Assembly: GCF_025989125.1 (NCBI RefSeq)
Contig: NZ_JAPDNR010000001.1
Location: 6,870,087 to 6,934,086 of the forward strand
Reading direction: 5' to 3'
From: Chitinophaga nivalis
GTDB lineage: Bacteria; Bacteroidota; Bacteroidia; Chitinophagales; Chitinophagaceae
DNA length: 64,000 nt
Part shown: positions 54,746 to 63,857 of the stretch, piece by piece
Numbering within the stretch: position 1 is the first letter of the stretch
Layout of the letters: each line of letters opens with the position of its first letter
Translations under genes and position numbers: made by a program
Notes under the pieces: generated by a model
What the model was told of the DNA's origin: nothing
The model's input: only the letters and a program-made list of their open reading frames with translations
Database searches by the model: none

Positions 54746-55960
54746 CTAATAGCGAAAAGCTTCCCAGCCGGAAATAGTGGTACGGTTGCAGGTCATTGCC
54801 TGGGTGCCGTTTTCAGCAGAGATATACCGGCCATTATTGCCCCGGAGCGAAATCGTACCATCTGCATTGACAATCCAGTCAAATTTTTCCCATTCGTCAA
54901 TAACCGTACGGTTACACGTAATCGGGGCAGCACCATTTTCAGAAGACACATATTTATTCTGACTGCGGAGGGCAATTTTTCCGCCGCCGGCATCCACTAC
55001 GGTGAACTGTTCCCACGCCTGCGCTGTGGGCCGGTTGCAGGTCATCGGCTGCGTACCGTTTTCACTGCTGACAAAAGCATTGTTGAGTCCTTTCAGGGTA
55101 ATGGTACTGCCTATCGGCGCGGTACCGCCACCATTGGTCATAGCAAACACCCGTACATAATCCACATACATATTGGCCGGCAGTTTACTTTCATCCACGG
55201 TTTGACCTGGGAAATCGCCGGCTACCGCCATATTCAGGATAATGAAAAACGGGTTGTGAAATTCTTCTGTACCATTGATGTTATTCAGGATATTGGCTGT
55301 GTGATAGTGGTTACCATCTACATACCAGCGGATTTCACTGGCATCCCACTCTACCGCATATACGTGATAATCGGTATGGTTAGTGCTGGTGGTACCGCCA
55401 TAATGGGCATACCCATTATAATCCCAGTGAATCGTACCGTAAATGGTACCGCTGGTGTTTACCTGCTCCATGATATCTATTTCTCCGCATTTAGGCCAGC
55501 CTACGCTGCCGAAGTTATTGCCCAGCATCCAGAATGCCGGCCATAGTCCTTGTCCGGAAGCCAGTTTAATACGGGCTTCTATACGTCCGTAACGCGTGGT
55601 AAAGTGACCGGCGGTATTCATCCTCGCAGAGGTATAGGGCCAGCCATTGATTGACTGTTTACGTGCTGTAATCACCAGGTTCCCATTGCTTACGCTGGCA
55701 TTGGCAGCCTGGTAATACTGCTTTTCATTGTTGACACCGGGCCCGGTTTCAAAAGACCACTTGGAAGCATCTACGCCGGTACCATTAAACTCATCGGACC
55801 ATACCAGCTGATAATCTGCCGCAGCCAGTCCGGCTGCCGCCGTCGCCTGGCTCTCTGCCGACAGGGGTTGTTCTATTTCTTTCGCATTTTTTTTACAGGA
55901 ATACATAGTGGCTACTAACAGCAAAGCCGCTACGCTGCATAAACGGAGTGTTGTTTTCAT
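54746..55960 (-). CDS. GH16 endo-beta-glucanase lipoprotein with C-terminal fascin-like trefoil
   Basis: 404 aa. Lipobox gives Cys22 (ATMYSC), so it is probably anchored on the cell surface. The GH16 domain (about 48-275) opens YQLVWSDEFNGTGVDASKW and has the catalytic motif E160-I-D162-I-M-E165. The C-terminal ~120 residues hold three beta-trefoil repeats with SSENGTQPMTCNR, SSENGAAPITCNR and SAENGTQAMTCNR, a fascin-like module that may bind glycan. Similar modules occur in the GH18 gene 4 kb away. Likely substrate: beta-1,3/1,4-glucan such as laminarin. It diverges from a propeller-type regulator. Confidence 0.95.
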   Translation of the reverse strand: MKTTLRLCSVAALLLVATMYSCKKNAKEIEQPLSAESQATAAAGLAAADYQLVWSDEFNGTGVDASKWSFETGPGVNNEKQYYQAANASVSNGNLVITARKQSINGWPYTSARMNTAGHFTTRYGRIEARIKLASGQGLWPAFWMLGNNFGSVGWPKCGEIDIMEQVNTSGTIYGTIHWDYNGYAHYGGTTSTNHTDYHVYAVEWDASEIRWYVDGNHYHTANILNNINGTEEFHNPFFIILNMAVAGDFPGQTVDESKLPANMYVDYVRVFAMTNGGGTAPIGSTITLKGLNNAFVSSENGTQPMTCNRPTAQAWEQFTVVDAGGGKIALRSQNKYVSSENGAAPITCNRTVIDEWEKFDWIVNADGTISLRGNNGRYISAENGTQAMTCNRTTISGWEAFRY

Positions 55961-56291
55961 GGAATTTACAATTATACAAAGTGAATAATAAAGGGTTTAA
56001 CTGTACACGTGGAATTATATGTTTCAGGAGCGATAAAGTTGGGCAATGTTTATCGTGTTTCAAAATTTAAGGGTACGTCAAAACCACGTTATCCTGCTAT
56101 TGCCTCATTGAAAACCAGCAAATTACAATACGTCTCTGTACTACCACCACGGCCGCATGCAGCATACCGGCAGCAACAACAGCGCTGCACACAACCTGCA
56201 GCCAATACCACTCACCTGTTGAGTACTGTTTGCGCCCATTCCCGACTACCTGGAACAACGAAAAATTTTTATTTTTAGTAAAACACGATCC
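55961..56291. other. Divergent promoter region of GH16 and regulator genes
   Basis: About 330 bases with no convincing coding frame. It must hold both promoters and probably the regulator's site, but no -33/-7 pair stands out. Confidence 0.45.
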
Positions 56292-59153
56292 ATGAAGCAT
56301 TTCCTGGTGCTGATTCCACTACTGTACTGGAGCACTGTGTCCGCGCAACATTCCATTGGGTTACCCGGCATTGTTAACTACACCAAAACCCAATACCAGG
56401 GCAACGGCCAAACCTGGGACGCAGATACTGATCACAACGGTATCCTCTACTTCGCCAACAACGAAGGACTGCTTACCTTTAACGGGCATTACTGGCAACT
56501 ATTCCCCGTTCCCAACAACACACGGCTGAGAGCTGTCAAAGTAGCCGGTGACGGCCGCATCTATGTAGGCGCACAGGACGACTTCGGCTATTACCTGCCC
56601 GATAAAAACGGGATACTCCGGTATACGTCTCTCAAAAAAAACATCCCCGCCGGACAACAGGAGTTTGCAGACATCTGGAACATTGCCGGCTATAACAACC
56701 GGATCTATTTCCGCAGCAACAACAAAATATTTGAATACAATGGTCAAACCATCCGGGTATACACGGCCCCCTCAGAGTGGAAGATAATGGGTAGTACTCC
56801 TGCCGGTATATATGCGCAGGATCAGCATACCGGGTTACTCCGGATGCAAAATGGCCAATGGCAGAACATTTGCCCGGCCATCGCGCAAAAACAACTGCTG
56901 GTCACTGCTATTCCCGAAGAACAACATGACACCCTCCTGCTGGCCACCCTTAAAGACGGCCTGTTTAAACTACACCGGCAACAGCTCATTCCCTTCCATA
57001 CCGCCGCTGATGCCATTTTCCGCAACAGCCGTATCTACTGCGCCATCGCCCTCCGCAACAACCAACTGGCGGTAGGTACTTTCTCGCAGGGCTGTTTTAT
57101 TATCGATAAATCCAATGGCCGTATCGTCCGGCAATTCACCATGGAAGAGGGGCTGCAAAACAATAACGTCCTGAAACTGCTGGCCGACCAGCAACAAAAC
57201 ATCTGGCTCACCCTCGATAACGGGATTGACCTGCTGCAATACAACACCGCCATCAAACAGATTTTCCCCGACAAACGCAACTCGCTCGCAGCATATGCCG
57301 CCTGTATATTTCAACAACAACTCTATATCGGCACCAACGATGGACTGTTTCGTGCACCGCTGGACAGCATGACTGATTTCAGCCTCTCCAGCCAGCCCTT
57401 TCAGCCCGTGCCACAAACCAAAGGACAGGTATGGCGGCTGCAAACTGTAGATCAGCACCTCCTGATGGGGCATCACGAAGGCACCTTTGAAATTCAGCAC
57501 AACAAAGCGATACCGCTCCTGAAAGATGCCGGCTCCTGGCTATACCTGCCTATGGCCCGGCAACTCCTCATCGGCTGTTATAACGGCCTGGCCAGCCTGC
57601 CGCGTCCTGCTGGCAGTACCCGTATCACCCGGCATATCCCCGGCCTGTATGAATCCCTCCGCTTCCTGGCTACCGACAGCGCGCAGCGCATCTGGGCCTC
57701 TCATCCCTACCGCGGCGTATACCAGCTTACCCTGCAAGGCGATACGGTACTGCACTCCCGGTTGTATACACAAAAAGACGGGTTACCTGCAACCAACAAC
57801 AACTATGTATTCCGCATCCGGGATAAAATGGTGGTAGCCACCATGCAGGGTATCTATGAGTACAATGATGCACAGCAGCGTTTTATACGTTCCCCGCAAT
57901 TCTTTTCCTTACTGGGACCTGTGAGCATCCAATACCTGACAGCGGACAACTACGGCCACCTGTGGTTTGTAGCAGACCGGCAGCCTGGTGTCATCGACCT
58001 GCAGCAGCATACCATTACCCGTTTTCCGGAGCTCACCGGAAAAATCGTCAGCGGTTTTGAATTCATCTACCCCTATAATGAGGAGAATATTTTTTTTGGC
58101 GGAGAGAAAGGTATCTTCCATCTCAATTATAAAAAATACCATGCCCACCGGGCAGGCCCTCGTGTACTGCTGGGACGTATTACCGCCACCGGCAGTAAGG
58201 ACAGCCTGCTATACGGCGGCTACGGCACCCGTGCCACCGCAGCACTGGTAACATTACCGCATGCCTACCGCGACTTCCGCTTTGAATACGCCACGCCTGC
58301 AGCTGATCATACGCAGCCTGTTCGTTACCGGTATCAGCTGATCGGATTGGAAGAACATCCTGGTGAATGGACTACCAAAACCGAAAAGGAATATACCAAT
58401 CTGCCTCATGGCGCCTATACGTTTACCGTCACTGCCACCAATAACCAGGGCACCACAACAGCCATGGCCCGCTTTCCTTTTATTATCCGGCCGGCCTGGT
58501 ACCAAACCCTCGCTGCCCGCATAGGTTATCTGTTGCTCTTAGTCGCCTTCCTCTTTTATCTGCTGCGGAAACAACGGCAAAAACTCGCGGCGCAGCAGGA
58601 ACAACACCGCAAAGTGCAGGAGCACCTCATCTTTCTGCACCAGCTGGAACTGGAACGCAATGAAAAACAACTGATCCGGCTCCGCAATGAAAAACTGGAA
58701 GCCGATGTACAGCATAAAAACAAGGAACTGGCCAGTGCTACGATGAACCTGGTGCAGAAAGGAAAAATGTTGTCCCACATCAAAGATGAATTCCTGCAAA
58801 GCATCAAAAAAACAGGTAATCCTGCCGTGCCCCCTCCTTTCAAAAAAGTGTTACGCCTTTTTGAAGCAGCAGAAAATAATGAAGAAGACTGGACACAGTT
58901 CTCCCAACACTTCGATGAAGTGCATAACAACTTCCTCCTCACCCTTAAAAAGAAATTTCCGGAGCTCACTACCACAGATCTGAAACTATGCGCCTATCTC
59001 CGCATCAATCTCACGACTAAAGAAATAGCGCAGTCGATGGGCATTTCTGTAAGAGGTGTGGAAACCAGTCGTTACCGGCTGCGCAAAAAACTGGACCTGC
59101 CGGGAGACACCACCCTGTATGACTTCCTGATCACCATCTCCCCTGCAGGATAA
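56292..59153 (+). CDS. Propeller-domain transmembrane regulator with LuxR-type HTH
   Basis: 953 aa. Signal peptide to VSAQ (about 18). The periplasmic part is a two-component-regulator-propeller repeat array (QTWDADTDHNGILYFANNEG, IWLTLDNGIDLLQYN, HLWFVADRQPGVIDL) followed by a triple-Tyr (Y_Y_Y) Ig-like domain (FEYATPA...YRYQLIGLEE...YTNLPHGAYTFTVTATN). One membrane helix (ARIGYLLLLVAFLFYLLRK) and a coiled coil lead to a C-terminal LuxR-like HTH (LTTKEIAQSMGISVRGVETSRYRLRKKL). No kinase or receiver domain, so it links outside signal to DNA directly. It lies between GH16 and GH18 genes and probably controls them. Confidence 0.9.
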   Translation: MKHFLVLIPLLYWSTVSAQHSIGLPGIVNYTKTQYQGNGQTWDADTDHNGILYFANNEGLLTFNGHYWQLFPVPNNTRLRAVKVAGDGRIYVGAQDDFGYYLPDKNGILRYTSLKKNIPAGQQEFADIWNIAGYNNRIYFRSNNKIFEYNGQTIRVYTAPSEWKIMGSTPAGIYAQDQHTGLLRMQNGQWQNICPAIAQKQLLVTAIPEEQHDTLLLATLKDGLFKLHRQQLIPFHTAADAIFRNSRIYCAIALRNNQLAVGTFSQGCFIIDKSNGRIVRQFTMEEGLQNNNVLKLLADQQQNIWLTLDNGIDLLQYNTAIKQIFPDKRNSLAAYAACIFQQQLYIGTNDGLFRAPLDSMTDFSLSSQPFQPVPQTKGQVWRLQTVDQHLLMGHHEGTFEIQHNKAIPLLKDAGSWLYLPMARQLLIGCYNGLASLPRPAGSTRITRHIPGLYESLRFLATDSAQRIWASHPYRGVYQLTLQGDTVLHSRLYTQKDGLPATNNNYVFRIRDKMVVATMQGIYEYNDAQQRFIRSPQFFSLLGPVSIQYLTADNYGHLWFVADRQPGVIDLQQHTITRFPELTGKIVSGFEFIYPYNEENIFFGGEKGIFHLNYKKYHAHRAGPRVLLGRITATGSKDSLLYGGYGTRATAALVTLPHAYRDFRFEYATPAADHTQPVRYRYQLIGLEEHPGEWTTKTEKEYTNLPHGAYTFTVTATNNQGTTTAMARFPFIIRPAWYQTLAARIGYLLLLVAFLFYLLRKQRQKLAAQQEQHRKVQEHLIFLHQLELERNEKQLIRLRNEKLEADVQHKNKELASATMNLVQKGKMLSHIKDEFLQSIKKTGNPAVPPPFKKVLRLFEAAENNEEDWTQFSQHFDEVHNNFLLTLKKKFPELTTTDLKLCAYLRINLTTKEIAQSMGISVRGVETSRYRLRKKLDLPGDTTLYDFLITISPAG

Positions 59154-59282
59154 TAACCCCGAGGGAGGGCATGACGTAGAAATGTCGTAGTGTAAAAAAA
59201 GGATTCCCACCCCTGAACGCTTATATTGGAACCGATTTATTTGCCCCGCTTTTCTTAACCCAAACCCAAATCCATTTTCACG

Positions 59283-60884
59283 ATGAAAACACTTTTAAAC
59301 CTATTGACCCTGCTGTTGGTATGCAGCCTACAGGTATTTTCCCAAACTCCTTTTCGTGTAGTCGGCTATATGCCCTCCTGGTCAGGATCTGTCAGCCAGG
59401 TACAGTACAGTAAACTCACCCATATCAACTATGCATTTCTGTTACCTACGAGCACCGGCGGCCTGCAATACCTCGACAATGCGCCCAAGTTACAGAGCCT
59501 GGTTACTACGGCGCATGCCAATAATGTAAAAGTGCTTATTTCTGTCGGCGGCTGGAATGATGGTAATGACAGCGGCTTTGAAAGTCTTGCTGCCAACAGT
59601 ACCTATCGGACGGCCTTTGTTAACAACATGATCAATTTTGTCAACCAGTACAACCTGGATGGCGTAGACATCGACTGGGAATATCCGGATGCCGGCGCTT
59701 CCGCCAATAACTATATTCTGCTCATGACGCAGCTCTCCACGGCCATGCATACACGTGGTAAACTGCTCACCGGCGCAATTGTTGGCGATGCCGGCGGCAG
59801 TATCCTCAGCACTGCTTTTCCGCTGGTAGACTTTTACACCCTGATGGCCTACGACTATAACAACTTTGATCACTCCACCTACAACTATGCCGTGCAATCT
59901 GTCAACTACTGGCTCGGACGCGGACTACCTGCTTCCAAACTGGTACTGGGCGTACCTTTCTATGGCCGTCCGTCCTGGGAATCATTTAAGCAACTGGTAG
60001 CCCGTGGTGCGGATCCCTATGCCGACGTATACAACAACGTTGGTTATAACGGGATCACCACCATCAAGAAAAAAACCAATCTGGCTTTTGACAAAGGTAG
60101 TGGTATCATGATGTGGGAACTCTCTCAGGATGCAACCGGCGCCAACTCTTTATTGTCGGCCATTCATGAAGTGGTACTGGTGCGGAGCAATACCCCCGGT
60201 AACGGCCAGGCCCCTATCGGACAAACCATCTGGCTGCGCGGCAACAACAGTAAATATGTGAGCAGCGAAAACGGCACCCAGGCCATGACCTGCAACCGTA
60301 CTGCCGTACAGGCATGGGAAGCATTTGAAGTATTGGATGCCGGCAATGGCAAAGTAGCGCTTCGTAATCAGGGGAAATATGTTTCCGGTGAAAACGGGGC
60401 ACAAAATGTTACCTGCAACCGTGCTACTCCGGCGGATTGGGAAAAATTCACCTGGATCAACAATAGCAATGGTACCATCTCCCTGCAAACCAGTACCGGC
60501 GCTTACCTGAGCAGCGAAAACGGTGCAGGCGCCCTGAGCAGCTGGCGTACGGCTATCGGTGAATGGGAATCCTTCCACTATGCACCGGCAGGCGCACAGC
60601 AAAATGCACAAACAATTACACCCGAGGAAAAAGCGGCAGCAGCCTTCACAGTATACCCCAACCCGGTCAACAGTGGCGGCCTGCTCAACATCACCCTGCC
60701 GGACTACAATGCCCGGGCCACCGTACAGGCATCCCTGCTGAGCAGCTCCAGACAGGTACTTTCCCGGAAGAGCGTACAGGCCGGTAACTTCACCCTGAAC
60801 ACCGGCAACCTTCCTGCAGGCACTTATTTTGTTGAGATCACCAACGGTACCAAACGGTACATCAAAAAGATACTGATACTATAA
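59283..60884 (+). CDS. GH18 chitinase with fascin-like trefoil and T9SS type A sorting domain
   Basis: 533 aa. Signal peptide to VFSQ (about 21). GH18 catalytic motif D126-G-V-D129-I-D131-W-E133 (DxxDxDxE) in NLDGVDIDWEYP, plus VLISVGGWNDG and YTLMAYDYNNFDH. Residues ~309-435 hold three fascin-like repeats (SSENGTQAMTCNR, SGENGAQNVTCNR, SSENGAGALSSWR); the third lost TCNR. The C-terminus FTVYPNPVNSGGLLNITLP...AGTYFVEITNG is a T9SS type A domain, so it is secreted. It should hydrolyse chitin or chitooligosaccharides outside the cell. Confidence 0.96.
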   Translation: MKTLLNLLTLLLVCSLQVFSQTPFRVVGYMPSWSGSVSQVQYSKLTHINYAFLLPTSTGGLQYLDNAPKLQSLVTTAHANNVKVLISVGGWNDGNDSGFESLAANSTYRTAFVNNMINFVNQYNLDGVDIDWEYPDAGASANNYILLMTQLSTAMHTRGKLLTGAIVGDAGGSILSTAFPLVDFYTLMAYDYNNFDHSTYNYAVQSVNYWLGRGLPASKLVLGVPFYGRPSWESFKQLVARGADPYADVYNNVGYNGITTIKKKTNLAFDKGSGIMMWELSQDATGANSLLSAIHEVVLVRSNTPGNGQAPIGQTIWLRGNNSKYVSSENGTQAMTCNRTAVQAWEAFEVLDAGNGKVALRNQGKYVSGENGAQNVTCNRATPADWEKFTWINNSNGTISLQTSTGAYLSSENGAGALSSWRTAIGEWESFHYAPAGAQQNAQTITPEEKAAAAFTVYPNPVNSGGLLNITLPDYNARATVQASLLSSSRQVLSRKSVQAGNFTLNTGNLPAGTYFVEITNGTKRYIKKILIL

Positions 60885-60894
60885 ACACCTGATC

Positions 60895-60944
60895 AATGAC
60901 GGATTTGCGGGAGATGCCCGCCATCTCTTAACAAATCCGTCATT
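60895..60944 (+). terminator. Composite hairpin after the chitinase gene
   Basis: Outer 13-bp stem AATGACGGATTTG / CAAATCCGTCATT enclosing an inner GAGATG / CATCTC stem. It starts 11 bases after the stop. A T-poor tail follows, so strength is uncertain. Confidence 0.6.
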
Positions 60945-60975
60945 CTCTTCCGGATGATCTTAATTTTTTCCGCTG

Positions 60976-60983
60976 TACTTTTG
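60976..60983 (+). promoter_or_regulatory. -7 box TACTTTTG before the MFS gene
   Basis: Fits TAnnTTTG, 28 bases before the TTG start; no clear -33. Confidence 0.4.
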
Positions 60984-61010
60984 CAATGGATTTAATTAAG
61001 CAAGACAACA

Positions 61011-62255
61011 TTGACAACAATAGCACTCTCCCGTTCGAGATATATTTCTCTTATTCTCATATTGGGTACACTGACAGCATTGGGACCATTTTCTATTGAC
61101 ATGTACCTGCCCGGATTCCCGGCCATCGCCAAGGATCTCGGAGTAGACCAGGCCCGTGTAGCCTTATCCTTATCCAGCTTTTTTGTGGGCATCTCCGCCG
61201 GTCAGTTACTGTATGGCCCGCTGCTGGATCGTTTCGGCAGAAAGATTCCGTTATATATCGGACTGGTATTATACATCGTAGCTTCCGCCGGTTGCATGTA
61301 TGCCACCACCCTCAACAGCCTGATTATCCTGAGATTTGTACAGGCCATTGGCAGCTGTGCCGCAGCCGTAGCCTCTGTAGCCATGGTGCGCGATCTTTTC
61401 CCGGTGAAGGATAATGCGAAAGTATTTGCACTTCTGATGCTGGTAGTAGGTACTTCTCCGATGATTGCGCCTACCGTAGGCAGTTATGTTACCAGCGTTT
61501 TCAGCTGGCATACCGTATTCCTGATATTAGGTGTGATGGGCATCTTAATTTTGCTGGCAACCATATTATGGCTACCGGAAAGCTACCATCCCGACACAAC
61601 GATGTCGCTGAAACCGCGGCCTATTATTACCAACTTCCTGTCGGTAGTCAGTGAGCCCCAGTTCTATACCTACGCCTTTGCCGGTGCGATTTCCTTCTCC
61701 GGTTTATTTGCCTACGTTTCCGGCTCCCCACAGATTTTCATGGATGTATATAAACTCAGTGATACCACCTATGGCTGGATCTTTGCCTTCCTGTCTATTG
61801 GCCTGATCGGTTCCAGCCAGGTAAACAGCTGGTTGCTGAAACACTTCACCAGTCAACAGATTGTACCTATTGCCATGGCCGGACAAGTGATCGTCTGCTT
61901 AATACTGATTGTAGGCGCCTGGAACAACTGGCTTTCGCTGGCCGGTATCATTACGTTGTTATTTGCTTTTTTATGTTGCCTGGGTTGTATCAATCCCAAT
62001 ACTTCCGCCTTATCACTGGCGCCGTTTACCAAAAATGCCGGTAGCGCCTCTGCGCTGATGGGCGCCATTCAAATGGGGCTGGGTGCACTCGCATCTGCTG
62101 TGGTGAGTCTGTTTGATACGCACTCCGCTATGCCGCTGGCAGTGACCATGTTTGGTTCCTCACTGTTAGCCTTGCTGGTGTTGCTGATGGGCCGTAAACA
62201 GATAAAAACAGCGATTACCACGCCGGATAAAGCCAGTGCCGTTATCGTACATTAA
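61011..62255 (+). CDS. Bcr/CflA-type multidrug MFS transporter (TTG start)
   Basis: 414 aa, twelve expected helices. The N-terminus MTTIALSRSRYISLILILG then ALGPFSIDMYLPGFPAIAKD is the Bcr/CflA signature; LLDRFGRKIPLYIG carries the MFS motif A. The frame has no ATG before the first helix and a stop lies 18 bases upstream, so TTG 61011 is the best start. ATG 60986 opens another frame and would need a shift. Drug-proton antiport is expected; substrate unknown. Confidence 0.88.
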   Translation: MTTIALSRSRYISLILILGTLTALGPFSIDMYLPGFPAIAKDLGVDQARVALSLSSFFVGISAGQLLYGPLLDRFGRKIPLYIGLVLYIVASAGCMYATTLNSLIILRFVQAIGSCAAAVASVAMVRDLFPVKDNAKVFALLMLVVGTSPMIAPTVGSYVTSVFSWHTVFLILGVMGILILLATILWLPESYHPDTTMSLKPRPIITNFLSVVSEPQFYTYAFAGAISFSGLFAYVSGSPQIFMDVYKLSDTTYGWIFAFLSIGLIGSSQVNSWLLKHFTSQQIVPIAMAGQVIVCLILIVGAWNNWLSLAGIITLLFAFLCCLGCINPNTSALSLAPFTKNAGSASALMGAIQMGLGALASAVVSLFDTHSAMPLAVTMFGSSLLALLVLLMGRKQIKTAITTPDKASAVIVH

Positions 62256-62276
62256 TACCCAATCTGCATACCGCTG

Positions 62277-63350
62277 ATGAAAAACAACGTGCTGCTGCTG
62301 TTACTGTTGCTGAGTAGTACAGTAACCTCCTATGGGCAATCGTGTGCACAACTGGCTGATAGTATCCGCCAGGCCTTACACCTGCCTGCATTGGGTTATG
62401 CCGTTGTAACGGCAGACAGTATCCCCGACATCCGGATGCTGGGCGTTAGAAAGGCCGGAGATCCGGCGCCAGCTACGCTTTCAGACCGGTTCCGGATTGG
62501 TTCCAATACCAAGGCAATTACCGGTATGCTGGCGGCCATGCAGGTAAAAGCGGGTCACCTTCGGTGGGACACAGAATTTTTCAGCCTCTTTCCGGAGCTG
62601 AAAAGCCACAGCCATCCGGCTTATCATCACCTCACCCTATTACAGACACTTACGTTCAGAACCAGACTGATTCCCTATACCTATACCAACAACGCCCCTA
62701 CGCCCGCACAGATACCCGGCACACCAGCTATGCAACGGTATCACTTTGCAGCATGGCTGCTACAACAACCACCGGTTGCGGCTACAGCCGATATCAACCT
62801 CACCAACAGCGGCTATCCGCTGGCCAGCCTGATGCTGGAAAAAGCATCGGGACATACCTACCCCGAACTGCTGGCAGCACTGGGACAACAACTGCAACTA
62901 CACTTTGGCGTAGGCAGTCCCAATTATCCGGACAGTACACAAACCTGGGGACATGATGCCCATGGTATACCCGAACCACCGGCAGATCATTACAAACTCA
63001 ACTGGCTGATGGCGGCGGGCAATATCAACATCAGCCTGGAAGATTATGCCTGTTTCATACAACTGCAATTAAAAGGATTAGCCGGCCGTTCAGACCTGCT
63101 GACAGCAAAAGAGTTTGCTTTCCTCCATACTGGTCTGCCACATTTTGCTGTAGGCTGGTTTTGGGAACATAACGATGCGCATCACCGCGTATCTTACAAC
63201 AAAGGCAATCCCGGCACCTTCCTCACAACGGTACGCGTCATACCAACAGCCAACAGGGGTTATATCATCTTTACCAATCAACAACGCGACGACATAGCCG
63301 CTGCATTGGACACCTTACAGCGGGCACTTGAAAAGCAATACGGCTATTGA
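62277..63350 (+). CDS. Secreted serine hydrolase of the beta-lactamase/DD-peptidase fold
   Basis: 357 aa with signal peptide to TSYGQ (about 21). The nucleophile motif S76-N-T-K79 (RIGSNTKAITGML) is clear. The second motif is NLTNSGYPLASL, where the usual Tyr-x-Asn is Leu-Thr-Asn, a notable change. HRVSYNKGNPGTF near the end may be the third motif (HxG-like). Peptidase, esterase or an inactive relative are possible. It follows the MFS gene by 21 bases and may share its transcript. Confidence 0.85.
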   Translation: MKNNVLLLLLLLSSTVTSYGQSCAQLADSIRQALHLPALGYAVVTADSIPDIRMLGVRKAGDPAPATLSDRFRIGSNTKAITGMLAAMQVKAGHLRWDTEFFSLFPELKSHSHPAYHHLTLLQTLTFRTRLIPYTYTNNAPTPAQIPGTPAMQRYHFAAWLLQQPPVAATADINLTNSGYPLASLMLEKASGHTYPELLAALGQQLQLHFGVGSPNYPDSTQTWGHDAHGIPEPPADHYKLNWLMAAGNINISLEDYACFIQLQLKGLAGRSDLLTAKEFAFLHTGLPHFAVGWFWEHNDAHHRVSYNKGNPGTFLTTVRVIPTANRGYIIFTNQQRDDIAAALDTLQRALEKQYGY

Positions 63351-63391
63351 CAGGATAATTGTATCTTTAAAAGCAGTACAAAGCAAATAGT

Positions 63392-63739
63392 ATGACATCC
63401 TACCCTGAACAACTCGCTGATCGCGTACGCGCATTACTCGCCGCTGCTACATCTGCAGTAACAGAAAAGAAAATGTTTGGTGGTTTATGTTTTATGGTGC
63501 ACGATAAAATGTGCGTAGGTGTGAAACCGGCTTCCATCATGGTACGCATCGATCCTTCCCTGACAGATCAAATCCTTGAAAACAATCCGGAGTGCACCCC
63601 TATGATCCATGGTGGTAAAACGATGAAAGGATATATTTTCGTACCGGCAACAACATTACAAACACAAAAACAATTGCAATACTGGATTAAAATGGCATTA
63701 GAATTTAACCATATTGCTAAATCTTCCCGCAGAAAATAA
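63392..63739 (+). CDS. TfoX/Sxy N-terminal-domain protein
   Basis: 115 aa. KKMFGGLCFMVHDKMCVGV and MVRIDPSLTDQILE, MKGYIFVPATTL match the stand-alone TfoX_N family; the Sxy competence regulator of enterics has the same domain. In Bacteroidota these small proteins are of unknown function. No C-terminal TfoX domain. Starts 42 bases after the hydrolase gene. Confidence 0.85.
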   Translation: MTSYPEQLADRVRALLAAATSAVTEKKMFGGLCFMVHDKMCVGVKPASIMVRIDPSLTDQILENNPECTPMIHGGKTMKGYIFVPATTLQTQKQLQYWIKMALEFNHIAKSSRRK

Positions 63740-63857
63740 GTGGGTAATGCCATTCAGCAGCTGATTTGCCACTATTTTTTTTATCTTTAACCACTTCGGA
63801 CCATCATGTAGCATTAACAGTAACCAGATTTTTTAACCGGCATTATTCTATTTGCGT

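Noticed and set aside
56009..56278. 89-codon frame in the GH16/regulator gap
   Set aside because: In the divergent promoter region, non-ordinary composition, no motif.
54749..60587. Repeats considered as CRISPR or mobile elements
   Set aside because: They are the coding repeats of fascin-like modules, unequal in length, with no spacers or terminal inverted repeats.
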